64,000 nt of DNA from Coturnix japonica (lineage: Eukaryota; Chordata; Aves; Galliformes; Phasianidae). Under the pieces are notes generated by a model that was not told where the DNA came from, did no database searches, and worked only from the letters and a program-made list of their open reading frames with translations. Shown one piece after another: positions 1 to 12,300 of this stretch. The stretch covers positions 2,899,336 to 2,963,335 of the forward strand of contig NC_029542.1 in the NCBI RefSeq assembly GCF_001577835.2, read 5' to 3'. Made by a program: the position numbers and the translations under genes. Each line of letters begins with the position of its first letter. Positions within the stretch are counted from its first letter, which is position 1.

Positions 1-888
1 CCTCCTTGCCAGTTTGTTTGCCCTTGTGAAGCTCCTAAGAATGGGGAGATACCTATTAGCAGGTCCTTTATGTGAGATTTTAGGCCACACTGCCCCATAG
101 CATCACATCCCTCGGGCTCTTGCTGCCATTGCATCTCCATTTCCCTCACCTCATAATTCCCAAGGATGGGATTTGGAGAGTAGCTTTCCTCCTTTAGCCA
201 CTCACTCTTGCAGTCGCTTCCCACTAAAAAATACCACTAAGGTAAACCCAGGGATCATTTGACAATTATTTGTCTCATATGGGGAAGTGAAAAGAACAGG
301 ATGTCGTGCTCAAGAAAATGTGAAAATCGATTCTTCTTTTCCTGCATTAACCATAACTGTTACATCCTGAATTACCGTGGTGCCGCGCTGTCTTCGAGCA
401 ATGAACCACAGAGCAGCGACCGTCGCGGTCACCTTCTAGCAAAGGATTTTTGTTCCTCGGGCATTTTTTTTCCCCACAATAGCAACAGCCCAATGACAAG
501 AAGGAAAATAGCTCCTTCCCTCGGTCCCAGACGACAACCTGGCAAACACAGTTATAATTTGCCATGGGGGCCTGAAGCGTCGACGCTATAAACGTAGAAT
601 AAAAACAAAGGAGGTTGCAGCCATGGGGAGAAGGATGGAGCTGGGGGAGGCAGAGTGTGAATTCAGCAGATCCAGACCCATGGTCACAGAGGACATGGAG
701 CTCAATGAGCCCTCGTTTTCCTGTTGGGAAAGCAAGCTGTGCCATTTCTCTTTGGGGAAGGTCAGAAGGATGGTTCTGCCTCGAGTCATAACTTCCCACT
801 CCCTCCACATTGACCTGAAATAGTTGGCTTTATTCATCAATCAAACTGGGGGGTCATGAGCTGCTCCCCATGCTCAGGGTTGTGCTTG

Positions 889-1165
889 ACAGAATCACAG
901 AATCACAGGGGTTGGATGGGACCTCAAGAGATCATTGAGCCCACTCGCTTTGCTAAGCAAGGATCCTACAACAGGCTCCACAGATGGGCATGCAAATGGC
1001 TCTTGAATATCTCCATAGAAGGAGACCCAACCACCCCTCTGTGCAATCTGTGCTCTCTCATCCTTACTATAATGAAGTTCTGTACGTCAGTATGGAACTT
1101 CCGATGTACAAGTTTGCCCCTTGTCTTATCCCTATATACCACCAAGAAGAGCAAGAGAAGAGCAA
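889..1165 (-). repeat. CR1 LINE 3' fragment
   Basis: The segment opens with tandem AATCACAG-type octamers followed by GGTTGGATGGGACCTCAAGAG. This is the reverse complement of the CR1 3' end, where short direct repeats replace a poly(A) tail. Further in, it keeps the CR1-like words for 'tacaagtttgccccttgtctta' around 1108-1130. The copy is 5'-truncated, as is usual for CR1, and quite diverged, so it is an old insertion. The left boundary is clear; the right boundary is approximate. Confidence 0.8.
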
Positions 1166-1779
1166 AAGAGAAAAGCAGAGCAAGGATTTCTTTTTGGCAC
1201 TGCATCCCTCATCCCTTTCTTTCACCCATTCCACCCCCAGGTATATGCTGTGGGCACTGGGGGACCCCTGGAAGTACAGACCCAAAGGGAACCCAAGCGT
1301 GAGCAGCATCGTGCTGCGTGTTGGATGTGGGGTGAAACCAAGGGAGGGAGATGCAGAGTGTGATGCAAAGCTCTGCTGCAGCCTCACCGTCTCAAATGAG
1401 GGGTACGAAGCGGACCCGCAGGCGGACACCTCCACCTCGTGGTGAGAAATCGAAGCATCTTGGAAATAAAAAGCAAAGCACGCTGGAATGCTCTTTTCGC
1501 CTCCTTAAATTGACCTTTGTAAATGATTATCCAAAGCAAACGGTGCTCGTTAGCATAGTCGTGAAAGATTAACCTCATTGATGTACAGCAGTGCATCAAA
1601 ATGCCACACTGATACCCTCTCCACGTGCTGAGATCTGTATCCTGCACAGCACAAACTGCTTTCTGAAGTCAGGTTTAAAGTATTCTCCTATTGCCCAGAG
1701 CTCAGTCCTGCAAGGCAGGATGCTGCATGCTATCACTGCAAACATTGAGTTCTATGATTGCATCTTTATTTAGCCCCAG

Positions 1780-2030
1780 TTTTCAGACTTCCAGATGATT
1801 TATCTCTCGGTCTGCAGGAAGCTATAAATCACTCCCTTATGTGTTAATAAAGAAAAGAGAACCCTAAAAAAGTCAATTGCTGTTTGACATTATACCTTAC
1901 TATCACTAACTTCTTTCAACTTCAATAAAGCATCCGTCTGCCTTTTAATTTACAGGCAATTAATAAGTCACCTTTTAAGCATTTCTTCTCGTTTTCTGTT
2001 AAACCAGCTCCATAATTAAAAGGGGGAGAA
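1780..2030. other. AT-rich candidate conserved noncoding element
   Basis: This AT-rich stretch is free of recognisable repeats and holds several homeodomain-like core sites (CAATTG near 1876, CAATTAATAA near 1957, CATAATTAAAA near 2011) and a TATAAATC word near 1823. Its texture resembles developmental enhancers. It lies upstream of MEOX1. The call rests on composition only; no alignment was possible. Confidence 0.25.
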
Positions 2031-2748
2031 GAAGAAGAAAAAAGACACTTTATGGCATGGAGTTGACTGAAGGGATTTACCCATCACCTTCCAGAAGCCA
2101 TTGGGTGATGGACTCCATCAACCTGACTGCATTGACCCCGATGTCCCAGGTGTGGATCACACAGATGCACTGATTTGTGGCTTTTTGTGTCCTTATTTGA
2201 AATGTGATGTGGAAATCTTCATAGTGATACTGGAGCTTTTCATCCACATTTACAGTTGGGAAATTAAAAGGCAGATTTTCAACTTAACCCAATCATTATC
2301 TTGGATCTTTATAACTCTCCCAATGATCAAAAGGTCTAAAAAGCCATTGAGCCACTGAACGTTTCCCTCAACCATACTCAGATTGATTTCACACCCCACA
2401 CATTAACGCTTCTATTTCCACGTTTCCAGCCTCTGTCCCTTCTCAACACCTTTCCCTCATCTCAGTACAGGACGAGGACCCCACAACACCTTATTTTCTA
2501 TCCCGTGCTTTGCGACTACGACGACCAAACCCATCGCATTGCATTGACACACGCAGCCAGCGGAGGGAGGTGCGGGGCCGCCAGCGACTAATCACAGAGG
2601 GAAGAGAGCATCAATTAGCACCGCAGCTCTCTTCCCCTCCTCCCTAACGTGTGGGATCCCATAGGACCCCTTTCACACAGAACTTTGATGCTCTCTTCCA
2701 AACCACGATCCCCACTCTGTGACAATGTCCCAATCAGCTCAAATTTAA

Positions 2749-2781
2749 ACACACACACACACTTGCCCCCCCCCCCCCCCC
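2749..2781. repeat. (AC)n followed by a 16-C run
   Basis: A short alternating AC microsatellite (about 14 bases) is followed after four bases by sixteen consecutive C residues. It is a simple-sequence tract likely to vary in length between individuals and to be error-prone in sequencing. Confidence 0.9.
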
Positions 2782-3566
2782 TCCATTTTTAATTGGCCTC
2801 ATTTCACTGTCATTCAAACCAGGGATGAATTTCAGTTCTTCTAGAAACCTTTCCCATTTAACTGCACTTTGTGCAAATGGCTCTATAGGATGGAATCACA
2901 GAGCAAAGGGCAACCACAAGGAAAGCAGCGCCCGACTGCAGCACCAAAGAAAGAAATCCAAACGCTCATCAGTTAGCAAACAACCTTCGGATATAGATTT
3001 ACTATTTGGATCTCTATATTGAGAATGTTGCATTCAGTCCCACTTCAAAACACGTGAACTGGAGAAGAACTAAGGATCTGTTGATCCATACTCCCCCCAA
3101 AATGGCTTTTAAAGGTTCAGTGCTGTGCTCCTATCGGCTCCTTGGGGGATGCCATGGTTCCTGTTTCGTTAGCATGGCCTGATGAAAACAACAGATGAGC
3201 TTTGAGATCTGCCAAAAGCTGAGCTAATTTTTGTGTTTTTCGAAGAAAAAAGTAAGAAATTCGGCTGTCAAAATCTTTAACTCTTCCTTCACTGACTTGA
3301 AACGTTGTTTGTGATTTCATAGAAAGCTTCTGGTGCCTTGGATGCCATTCAGGACTGTTGGCTCTTCATGAAACAGACACACGGTAGAAGGGTAAGGCTC
3401 TTTGGTTCAAAAAAAGAAGGTGATTTATTCAGGTTCTTTTGGCAAATGGTCTTTCCTGCCTTAAGAATTAAATGCTGGAGCTGAGGCTGTGCTTGGTTTT
3501 ATGGCTCTTCAGGGAAAGGAGATTCCTCATCTCTTCATTGGGTATCAAATCCAGAAGAAGAATAAA

Positions 3567-3777
3567 AATGGAAGGGGAAGGGGAAGGAAGGGGGAAGGAA
3601 AGGATGAGGGAAGAGAAGGGAAGGGAAGGGAAGGGAAGGGAAGGGAAGGGAAAGGAGAGGCGAAGGGAAGGTTTTCAGGGGAAGGGGAAGGAAGGGATAA
3701 GGGAAGGGAGGGGAAGGGAGGGAAGGGAAGGGAAGGGAAGGGAAGGGAAGGGAAGGGAAGGGAAGGGAAGGGAAGGA
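3567..3777. repeat. GGGAA pentanucleotide purine tract
   Basis: About 210 bases are almost pure purine, built mainly from GGGAA units with two uninterrupted runs (around 3615-3650 and 3716-3772). Regular GGG runs separated by AA are a classic G-quadruplex arrangement on the plus strand, and the mirror symmetry of a purine tract also permits triplex DNA. Open frames through it encode low-complexity Glu/Gly/Lys/Arg peptides and are artefacts of the repeat. Confidence 0.95.
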
Positions 3778-4544
3778 ATCCAGGAGCTGCTGTCTGGACT
3801 CACAAGCAGAGATTTGTGCTCACTTAGCACACAGCTTTGGAACAAACTGGAACACATTTTGCTCTGTGTTGTTGCTGAGTCTCAAGACAGAGGTGTGTAT
3901 GTTTGTATATGTGTATGTATAACTATTTTCAATCATACAATGTGAGTTTTTCTGCATGTGACCCCTTCGATCCCATCACCTGTAGCTCCCGTCACACCTC
4001 TAAAACTCAAACCTCCACATTGGAGCCATAAAAGTAGTCAAAAAATAGCGAGCTTTCAAATAAAAAGGTTACAAGCATCAGGTTATGTGCTGTGCAGTGT
4101 GATCAAGCAGTTTCCAGACAGAATTTTCCCTTTTTAACACTCTCCCAAACTTGGAGCTGACCACCTCTCTTCTGCTTTTTGTTTCTATTGCTCTTTCTCC
4201 TCAAATAAATTATCACATAAGTGTCTCTGAGCACATCTTGAGCTTCCTGTACCTGAAACAGTCTGGGTTTTTTTTTTTGCTCCTGTGAAGCCAGCAGGTT
4301 TAATTAATACCGGAAATATTGACTTAGTGCTAAGAGAAACATTATCGTTAAATTAGAATCCTGGGGGTAGCGGTGCCAGCTGTGGGGTGAGACAGACAGA
4401 GTGGGAAAGGGGAAAGGAAGGAACATGGCAGGGAAAAGCCTTCAGGGCTCTGGTCAAGGCTTGGAGTGAGCAGCCAGGGCTGCAGCCCATGGAGCCAATG
4501 GGAATCTAAGTGTAAGGGGCAAAAACAGGGATAAATTCAGGAAG

Positions 4545-4950
4545 AGCTGCAGAGAAAAAGTGAAAAGGCAACAGTAGGATAGAAGCTGGAGAGTGAAGGG
4601 AGAAAAAGAGGGGAAAGAAAGGGAGTGAAAAAAAAAAGAAGAAGAGGAAAAAGACGAAGAGGAAAAAGACGAAGAGGAAAAAGACGAAGAGGAAAAAGAC
4701 GAAGAGGAAAAAGACGAAGAGGAAAGAAGAAGAGGAGAGAAAAGAAGAGAGAAAAAGAAGAAGAGGAAAAAGGAAGGAGTGAGGAAAAGAAGAAGATATA
4801 GAAGAACTGGGAAAACAGAAGAAGGAGGAGAAAGAATAAAGAGAAGGAGAAAAAAAGGAAGGAGGAGAAAAAGATGGGGGAAAACAAGAGGGGGGAAAGA
4901 AGAAAGAGAAAAGAAGAAGAATGAGGGGGAAAAAAGGAGAAAAAAGTATT
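4545..4950. repeat. GA-rich purine tract with a 15-bp tandem repeat
   Basis: About 400 bases are nearly free of pyrimidines. Inside it a 15-base unit (GAAGAGGAAAAAGAC) is repeated five times perfectly at 4641-4715, followed by a decayed sixth copy. The rest is irregular GAA/GGA/AAG sequence. The identical copies imply recent expansion. Low-complexity Arg/Lys/Glu frames (plus) and Phe/Leu/Ser frames (minus) through it are composition artefacts. Confidence 0.95.
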
Positions 4951-4964
4951 TTAAAATACCATAT

Positions 4965-5166
4965 TTTGCATTGCCAGGTTCTTCATCATTTGCAGAGGTG
5001 AAAATTATGAGCTCTTCTGAAAAGTTCTATATTCAGAGTGAGCGTTTAATCACCCGTATTTCTCGTGTTCGTAGGAAATTAAATAGGCTGAGAAATGAGA
5101 GGTGTGCTTTGGAAGAAAGGAAAGGGCAAATGCAACAAGCAGATCTGTCAGTCTCTTTGGAGGTAT
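4965..5166 (+). other. Exon-like orphan frame, possible coiled coil
   Basis: An open frame continues out of the purine tract into non-repetitive DNA and encodes about 65 residues that look protein-like. They include an internal Met (4 residues before the SEKFYIQSERLITRI segment), a basic heptad-like run (RVRRKLNRLRNERCALEERK) and a Ser/Leu-rich end. A possible 3' splice site (TTGCATTGCCAG, then GTTCTTC) lies before it, and a possible donor (GAG|GTATGA) coincides with its end near 5166. Four CGT codons in AT-rich DNA are unusual for neutral sequence. I do not recognise the protein and found no partner exon, so this may be a lost exon or a chance frame. Confidence 0.25.
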
Positions 5167-6834
5167 GAGAGCAATGAGTGCAGGTAGTCAGATGCAGCTT
5201 GCGAATGGCTCAACATAACTGAGGGCAAATAGGGAACAAATGTGATGCTGCTCTCACTGCTCCTGCTGCTGGAGTCCCAAGGAAAGCAATAGGAAGAAAG
5301 AGGAGACAGCAAAGCTTCCAAATGAATTCAGTAACAGAACCCCATCCTTTCTCCCTTCCTTTTTAAGTCAACTGTTTGGAACAGAACAGCTGAAATAGGA
5401 GGTGGAGGATAAAAGCTCGAGTCATTAAATCAATGCCAACTGAAGTATTTTCTTAAGATTGCCCCTGAGATAACGCTTTTAAGAGCACCATAGCAAAGAG
5501 ACCATCCAGATTAATTAATGTATCAAGCACAAGATCACCCAGACTCAATATTCTCTGCCATTGCACTGACTGTGTTGGACAGAAATGCAGATCCAGCATT
5601 AATCTCTGGGATGGACAGCTTCACAAATCCCATGTCCATGCTTTGCTTAACAAAACATTGCTTGGACGTGTGTAGCTCTCAGTCGCTGCTCACTGTTCTC
5701 AGCCTATGTGTTGGGGAGGGAAATGCTCATTCCACTGCTGTTCCTTTCCAGTCGCCTTCGTGTGCAGAAGCAGTCAGGGGTGTTTGCCTCAAACCTCAGG
5801 AGATGCAATAGGAACCTGCTTTCATCTGCTTGTGGATTTTGCAGCTAAAGCATGAGAGTGATGTTAGGATGAAAATGTGGCGAACAACAGATGATAGGAT
5901 TATATATATATACAGTTTAAACTTATTTTACTATGTTTTTCGGCAAAATCCTTCCAGGCTTAAAGCATGAATGGCCATGTAACCCAGGGTATGTGCTATA
6001 CTTCAGCCTCAGAAGATATTTGGGGCTTTTTCTCTAGTAAGATTGGCCCCAGGTCACATCACTGCTGCATGAGTTCTGCCTACAAACAGACACCAGTCCC
6101 ATTCCTAGAAGTTTGGAGAGGTGAATCTATCAAACAGCTGATATCACCATGACAAACCACTTCTTTTCTAGAGGTAACACAGCCTTTCTCACTCCATTTC
6201 CTCCCCCGAAACCATAAAAACCCTCATACTGGTTTCCTGCAAATCCAGGCCTTTTAAACCAGACTAATTTGCCATAGGGGATTACAGCAAAATGCAAGTT
6301 AATGTTTCCTGACGTTTTGTCCAATAGCTAATGTCTTTTAATATAGCTCTTTAACCACACAGCTCTTTAGCTTTCATTTCAAGGAGATCATCTTTCCCTC
6401 CCAGGTTCACTGTCTCGATTAGCCCAAACTTTACACTTTTTCTGTTCTTTTATTCCTTTAGGATGCTGAGAAAACTATTAAAATTGACAGATGAACCCAG
6501 AGAGCCCATCTCTGGCCTTGGCATTTCCTTTCAGCCCCAGCCCTCTGCAGGTGGAGTGAAGCCCCCCCAGGACCCGATTTCCCCTCTTTCCTGCTCATGC
6601 TCCATCTCTCTGTGTGTTTATCCCTTTGCTTACTACTCATGTGCCCACTCTCATTTCTCCAGCCACCATCTTTACACATGGTGGAGCAGACAGCTCCATC
6701 CTCAATACCTACAAACCAACAGCCTCTATAAATTGGGACAGCAGCTTTCAGTACACGCAGTGGTTACTGTTCCTGCAGATATGTGAGTCTGACACTGAAC
6801 CCAGATCTTACTATGTAGATATATCCTTATGTAG

Positions 6835-7000
6835 ATCCTAACCCATCCCACCATGCCCATTACTGTATCCCTCAGTGCCACATCCACATGGTTATTGAAC
6901 ACCTCAAGGGACAGTGACTCCACAACCCCCCTGGGCAGCCCTATGAGAAGAAACTGTTCCTAATTGTTCCTGGGTTTGAAGCCTATGGCACCCATCAATC
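6835..7000 (-). repeat. CR1 LINE internal fragment
   Basis: The words 'tatccctcagtgccacatccacatgg', 'acctcaagggacagtgactccac' and 'cctgggcagcc' follow the CR1 3' region in reverse complement. The terminal octamers are absent, so only an internal piece remains. It is strongly diverged and the edges are approximate. Confidence 0.65.
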
Positions 7001-8989
7001 CTATGTTTCCCAACCAACCTGGGGTCTGGCAGAAGAGATGTTGACTCTGCAGAGGTTAAAGGTGGCTGCCTTGTCCAACAAATGGGCTTGGGCAAGAGGG
7101 GAGGGATGTTGTTTTTGCTTCCTTCAGGAATGAAGTGTCAGAAAGATGCAGAGGGCAAACAAGCCCCCGCTGGGCTGCTGAGTGACAGCAGCAGCTGCAG
7201 AGAGTGCTGGGGCAATGCGGGACTGGGGGGTTCCCACATTTGAGGAGGGTCTGCCGTCTCCTTTTCCCACATCTGAAGTCAGAGGAACAACAACAGAAAG
7301 AGCTCTGTGGGGAAAAAGGGGTCCGAGTTTAACTGAGAGTGCAAAGTGATGTGCAAGAACTGAACTGTGTGCCATGAACAGAGCCCTGCTGGGGTCCCAT
7401 GGGATTCCTGCACGGAACCTGAACCTTCTCCTGGATAAATGGAACAATACATCGGCAGATAAACTTCCCTTCTCTTTTATTTCCCTCAAAATTCATGCAT
7501 AGACATAAATGAGAAGTAGACGATTGTTTAATTAGCTGGAATTGGGAGTAGGGCTGGAAAACACAGACCTAGGCTTGAGCTCATGCAAATCTCTACTACC
7601 CCAGCATGACTTCGGTGGGTGAACACAAGTGAAATATTCTGCATTGACAAAACCACTCTAGGCTATACCATGGACCCTTCTGGTGCCCAAAATATCCACA
7701 CATCCTTTGCCACCTGGCCTTCCAGACAGAGCAATCTGTTCTTTTTCCTCCTGCCAGGCAGTGGGAAACGTGTCTGAATGTTTGCTCTCTGAACAGATTG
7801 AATTATGTAGGAGAGCCCTTCCTGGAGGATGATTTGTGTTTGGCATTTTGCAAGAGAGTCACATTAATGTGAAGGTAAAAGGTGATGTTCTTGATCAGAA
7901 AGATCTGGGCTAAGCCCACCTGATTGCTTGGAAAAGCCCAAGCTATAACCCAGCAGGGATTGGGATGAGCAGACTTCTCCCTCCATTTGATTCCTTTAAA
8001 TGTCACAACTCTGAATTATACAGAAGCCAAATAAAAGTAGCACTTAAAGCACTTAAAGAAAGAAAAACGGAGGCTCTGTGCCCATCTGATAAATCCCTCT
8101 GTGTCTACGAGAGCACAAACTCAGCCCAAATGGTGGGATAAAGGGAAAGAGGCGCACACCTATAGGGAGGCATAGCAAAGCAATGGAGCAGGTCGCAAGC
8201 AGATTACAGAAACACAGCACATGTGGCTGTATAAATTACCCCTAAAAACACACAAACAGTTGCAGTAACCCCAGTGCAGCCCTGCAGTGATATTTGGGGT
8301 GTTCCCAGGTGCCAACCCTCTGTGTCAGAGGGATGGAGAGCAGATTCCCTGCTAACACCCATGCAGCAGCAGCGGCAGCTCCGGGGTCTGCGAATCTGCT
8401 TTGTGTTAAGAAGAACCATAAAACTTTCAGCAAAAGATGAAAAACACGTCTCACATTGGCACAAAGGCAGATTTCCTTGTAGGAAGGAGTGGCATAAAGT
8501 AGGATAGAGAAAGAATAACTGCCACCAGCAGTAACCATCAGCAAATACAAGTGTTACCGAGCTAAAAGAACAATAATCCCTCCAAAACTTTGCACGTGCA
8601 CAAAAGTCACCTAAAACAAAACGTTACAACCAGGCCTTAAATCAGTAAATAATCAGTGAAGTGCTTTCTTACTTTTATTTCCCACTTCGCTTCTTGGCTT
8701 CAGGAATCTGCTGAATTCCGTATGAAGGGCTTTTTCCAACCTCAAAACTCGGGGAATTTTGTTAACAGTGCAATAAAAATAACTTCATAGTGTCACAGGG
8801 AAACATTAAAGCCCTTTTTTGTGCACTGCTCTTCCCTCCCCCCTACCCCTTTTTTTCTTTTTTGGGGGGGAAGAAAAAAATACAGACATTGTTTCTTTAA
8901 AAGTCTCCATCTGCAAATCCCATTAGATGTGCATATAAGGTTTCGGATGATTAATAGGTGCTGCTTTGCTTTGGTTGGAGGGAGCGGGT

Positions 8990-9327
8990 GTGTGTACGTT
9001 AACCCCTCCCTCCCCTCTCTCACATTTCACTTCACAAAGTTGTCACTCTCTCCCCAACATAGTATTTAAAAAGTGTTTCCCTCATGTCCAGCACTTCACA
9101 AGGACTCCAGCATCAGCTTTGGGACTCTGTTTGGGGCGATCGCCTCCTCCATCCATTTGGGACAATGAACACCTCAAGAAGAGTTTCCAAACTAACAAAC
9201 CTCCAACCTCACAAACCCCCCAGCCAAAGTGTCGTTTAGGGAGGAAATCTGGGCTGTCAAATCTGGAAACATTTCCCCTCCTCTCCTCTCCTGCTTGAGG
9301 AACCTGAGTGACGAGCGTGGGACGAGG
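8990..9327 (+). promoter_or_regulatory. MEOX1 upstream promoter and 5' UTR region
   Basis: The 340 bases before the MEOX1 start contain a TATA-like TATTTAAA at 9063-9070 and two identical CACTTCACAA decamers at 9028-9037 and 9092-9101. Their TCACA core resembles a T-box half-site. Upstream lies a pyrimidine-rich CCCTCCC stretch. No dense CpG island is seen. If the TATA-like box is used, transcription would begin near 9095 and leave a 5' UTR of about 230 bases. The transcription start is not proven. Confidence 0.4.
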
Positions 9328-12300
9328 ATGAACCCCACCGGAGGCAGCTGCATGCGCAGCCCCCAGTCCCCAGCCCCACTCTGGGGGTGCCTGCGGGGTG
9401 CCGACGTCCCCACAGCCCCAGGGTTGGGTCACTGCCCCCCAGCCCCTTTCTCCTTCCACCCCAAGGTGGATTTTGCTGCTTATTCTGAATTCTCAGCCTC
9501 CTGCTTGCTGAGCTCTGCCCACTGCGTCCCACCTGAGGAGCAGCCCCCAGCTTTCCGTCCTCACTCTGAGTGGCAGCAAGCAACAACAGAGGCCAGGAGA
9601 CTGCTGAGCCCAGGGCTGGTGTTGGCCTCTGGGGACACAGAGAGCCCCAACGTCGTGAGCACAGCAGCGGGTGTAAGTGAAGATTACGAGGTGCCAGTAA
9701 ACAGCACGATGGAGACAGAGAGAAAAGGATCCAAAAGGAAAAAGGAGCACTCAGGTAGGTGGCGTGGAAGTGGGGGTGTGGGGTGGGATGGGGAGAATAT
9801 CTCATGGAGTAAAGCTGATGGAGGAAATATTTTGTGATTCTTGACTAGGGAAAACTATGCAATATCTCAATGGAAATGAAGTTGCTTGTCCCTTGATGAC
9901 CTTTGGTGTTTGAGTTTTGCTCCTTATTGGCTGAACCCAACCCTTTAGGCAGCAGCTCAGTGCCAACTCAGTGCCATGCTGCGCTCAGAGCCCTAGGATG
10001 GCAGATCCATCCCACTGCTCTGCTGCAGTCCAAGGGTGATAGAATGGGGATCAAAGGGCTAAGGTCCCATCAGCTGCCCGTGCTAGCTGGGAATGCCACT
10101 CTGGGGTTTTGAACTGCCCACCAGTAGAATGCCCAGCAACATGGGAAACAATCAGTTTTCATTGTGCCATCCTTGCCAACAAAGCACCTTCTTCCTGAAG
10201 CATTCAGGAATTACAGACATAAGACATCTGGTTTGTTACTATTTCAGTTCTCCCGATATGTGAAATATGCAGAACATTGCTTTCTCCTAAGGAAGCTGTT
10301 AAGATTCAGATGCTTCCATGCAGACATTTTCTACAGTATTCATTTGCAAACCACAGAGTATTGAGAAGCAGAGGGTATTTTCCAGCATCCCCATTTTATG
10401 GTTTCAGAGCCAAGACATGGAAATGTTTCTAAGATGTAGAAAAGATCAAAATGCACTTAAATCCTCAAAACTTTCTTTAAAGAACCAATAGATTCAGAGC
10501 AGCTACAGAACGGTTTCACTGTGTGATAGTAATAGGAGTATCTGCAGTAAGACCTCACGTGTGAGCACACACATCCCCTTCTCTTCCTCTACCAGTGTTC
10601 ATTATTTAGATGCCATTTTCAGCCCTGGTGTCCCAGGCACAGCAGTGACCTGAAGATGTCAGTTGGCTTTGGGGGAGCTTTCACAGCTGCCCCTGTGCCT
10701 GCCACCCTCTATTCTATGCTGTACAATTTAGCAAAGCATTTATAGAAACCCCTTTGCAATTACAGCATTAAAGAGGCTGAAAGGTGTTGTAATGACTTTG
10801 GGCTTCATACATCTTTCATTTACTACCAAGGAAAGACCTAACAACACCACTCAAGCAGCAAGGAAATTCCAAGCCCTAACCCTAAACTAAATTAGCCTTT
10901 AAAAGCATAAGATAAGCACTGAAAGTTCTGGGATGCCCACTGGGTGGAGGTTGAGTCTAAAGAAACGCCTCCCTCTGATTTCACACGTTGAATGTTGTTG
11001 AGAATGGCCAACTGCAGACAGGCAGTTTGGATACCCCAACTTTAGCTGATGATTAAGGCATGAGCTGAAGGATAAGACAGCAAGAAATAGGCATTGCTGT
11101 AATGATGTGTAGTAACATAGTGATTCTGACAACTTTGCTAAGTCATGCCTTTGGGTAAAGAGGGTGCTTCATGCTTTCAGGTCCCATTAACAGCCACAAT
11201 GGCATAGAAAGCAGAACATAAGGGCAGGTAGAAACTGAAAACCTGAGCAAGAAAAGTGTAGGGAAGTCCCTCAGCAATTTAAAGTGATCTGGGGGCAGAG
11301 CTCCATCTGTCACCACCCCGTGTGCTCCACTCCATGAGGTGCCCACTGAAGTTACTTGTGGTTATTACTTTATCGCTGGCTGCCAAATGAATCAGCTCCC
11401 CATGAAGTCACTTCACTTGGCCAACGTTCCCAAGAGCTTTCAGGATTTTATGCCCCGTGTGACAGCAAAATCCATCTTACTACTTGATTTGCAATAAATC
11501 TGCCCTCAAACTCTTTACTAGGGGGAGAAAGCAACGTTATGCAGATACTTTGGATTTTTATTATGCCTTCTGCTGAGGGAAAAACTGCACTGACAGTGGT
11601 TTGCAGAATAACAAGCACCAGGTGCCTCCACCAGGGCTGTGGATCACCACAATGACCAAACAACCTGTGTTACCATTGGTGACCCCCATGCTTGAGCTTA
11701 AGCTGCTCTGAGGGATCGGAGAACCCCCTGAAATGCCCAAATCCTGCATTGTGTGGTCCTTTCACCTTCCCCAAAGCAGTTTGCCAGCTAAGCCTCTCTG
11801 CCATACATCTCCTTTCAACACCAAGTGGGGCACTGCCTGCTCTGTTCCCAGAGGCTATTTCAGATGATTCACATTGTTTGGAGATGAAGACCAGTGACAC
11901 CCTCAGTGCCATTTGTCCAACAGTTTCTGCTCAGCTTGCAAGCAGCTGAACGCCTGCAGGACTGAGTGCTGAGTCAGGGAATGCCACTACCCCAGCACTG
12001 CTCATTTTCCCTCCCAGTGTACTCAGGCCAAATGCCAGCCTATGGTGCTCACTCAGCAACCTTCCCTTCCCCCTGCACCATGCACTTATATTGCATCACA
12101 CACCGTGCTCACAGCAAAGTGCTCCCTTTGCCTTCAGTCTGCAGCCAAAATCAGGGGAGGAACAATGTGAAAGGCACAGGGAAGGAAACTCAAGAGTGCT
12201 GAGTGGGTGCAGTGAGAGTTTCCTTCCTCCTCCTGCTCCCTTTGGCCCTTGCTCCTGCAGTTCAAGTGGTTCACCCCATCCCAACTTTACCCCTCGAAGC

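Larger units (their letters stand above)
1..9327. other. Intergenic region upstream of MEOX1
   Basis: I recognise no complete gene here. The stretch holds two CR1 remnants (889-1165 and 6835-7000), an AC/C simple repeat (2749-2781), two purine tracts (3567-3777 and 4545-4950), a short TA run near 5900 and one exon-like orphan frame (4965-5166). The remaining open frames are short, overlap on both strands and have no splice-consistent partners. In mammals the interval upstream of MEOX1 leads to SOST and carries the SOST bone enhancer ECR5, so regulatory elements for MEOX1 or SOST could lie here. That is inference from synteny; I cannot identify the enhancer by eye. Confidence 0.7.

Noticed and set aside
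3472-3945. Glu/Gly/Lys/Arg-rich open frames through the GGGAA tract
   Set aside because: Open only because a purine repeat has no TAA/TAG/TGA in the plus sense; both overlapping frames give the same low-complexity peptide.
4537-4887. Phe/Leu/Ser-rich minus-strand frame that looks like a membrane protein
   Set aside because: It is the pyrimidine strand of the GA tract; the hydrophobic look comes from TTC/CTT/TCT codons.
8725-8765. Possible CR1 tail (GGCTTTTTCCAACCTC)
   Set aside because: Only one short CR1-like word, without octamers or flanking body; too little to call.
10875-10888. Interstitial telomere-like CCCTAACCCTAA
   Set aside because: Only two units; expected by chance in a window of this size.
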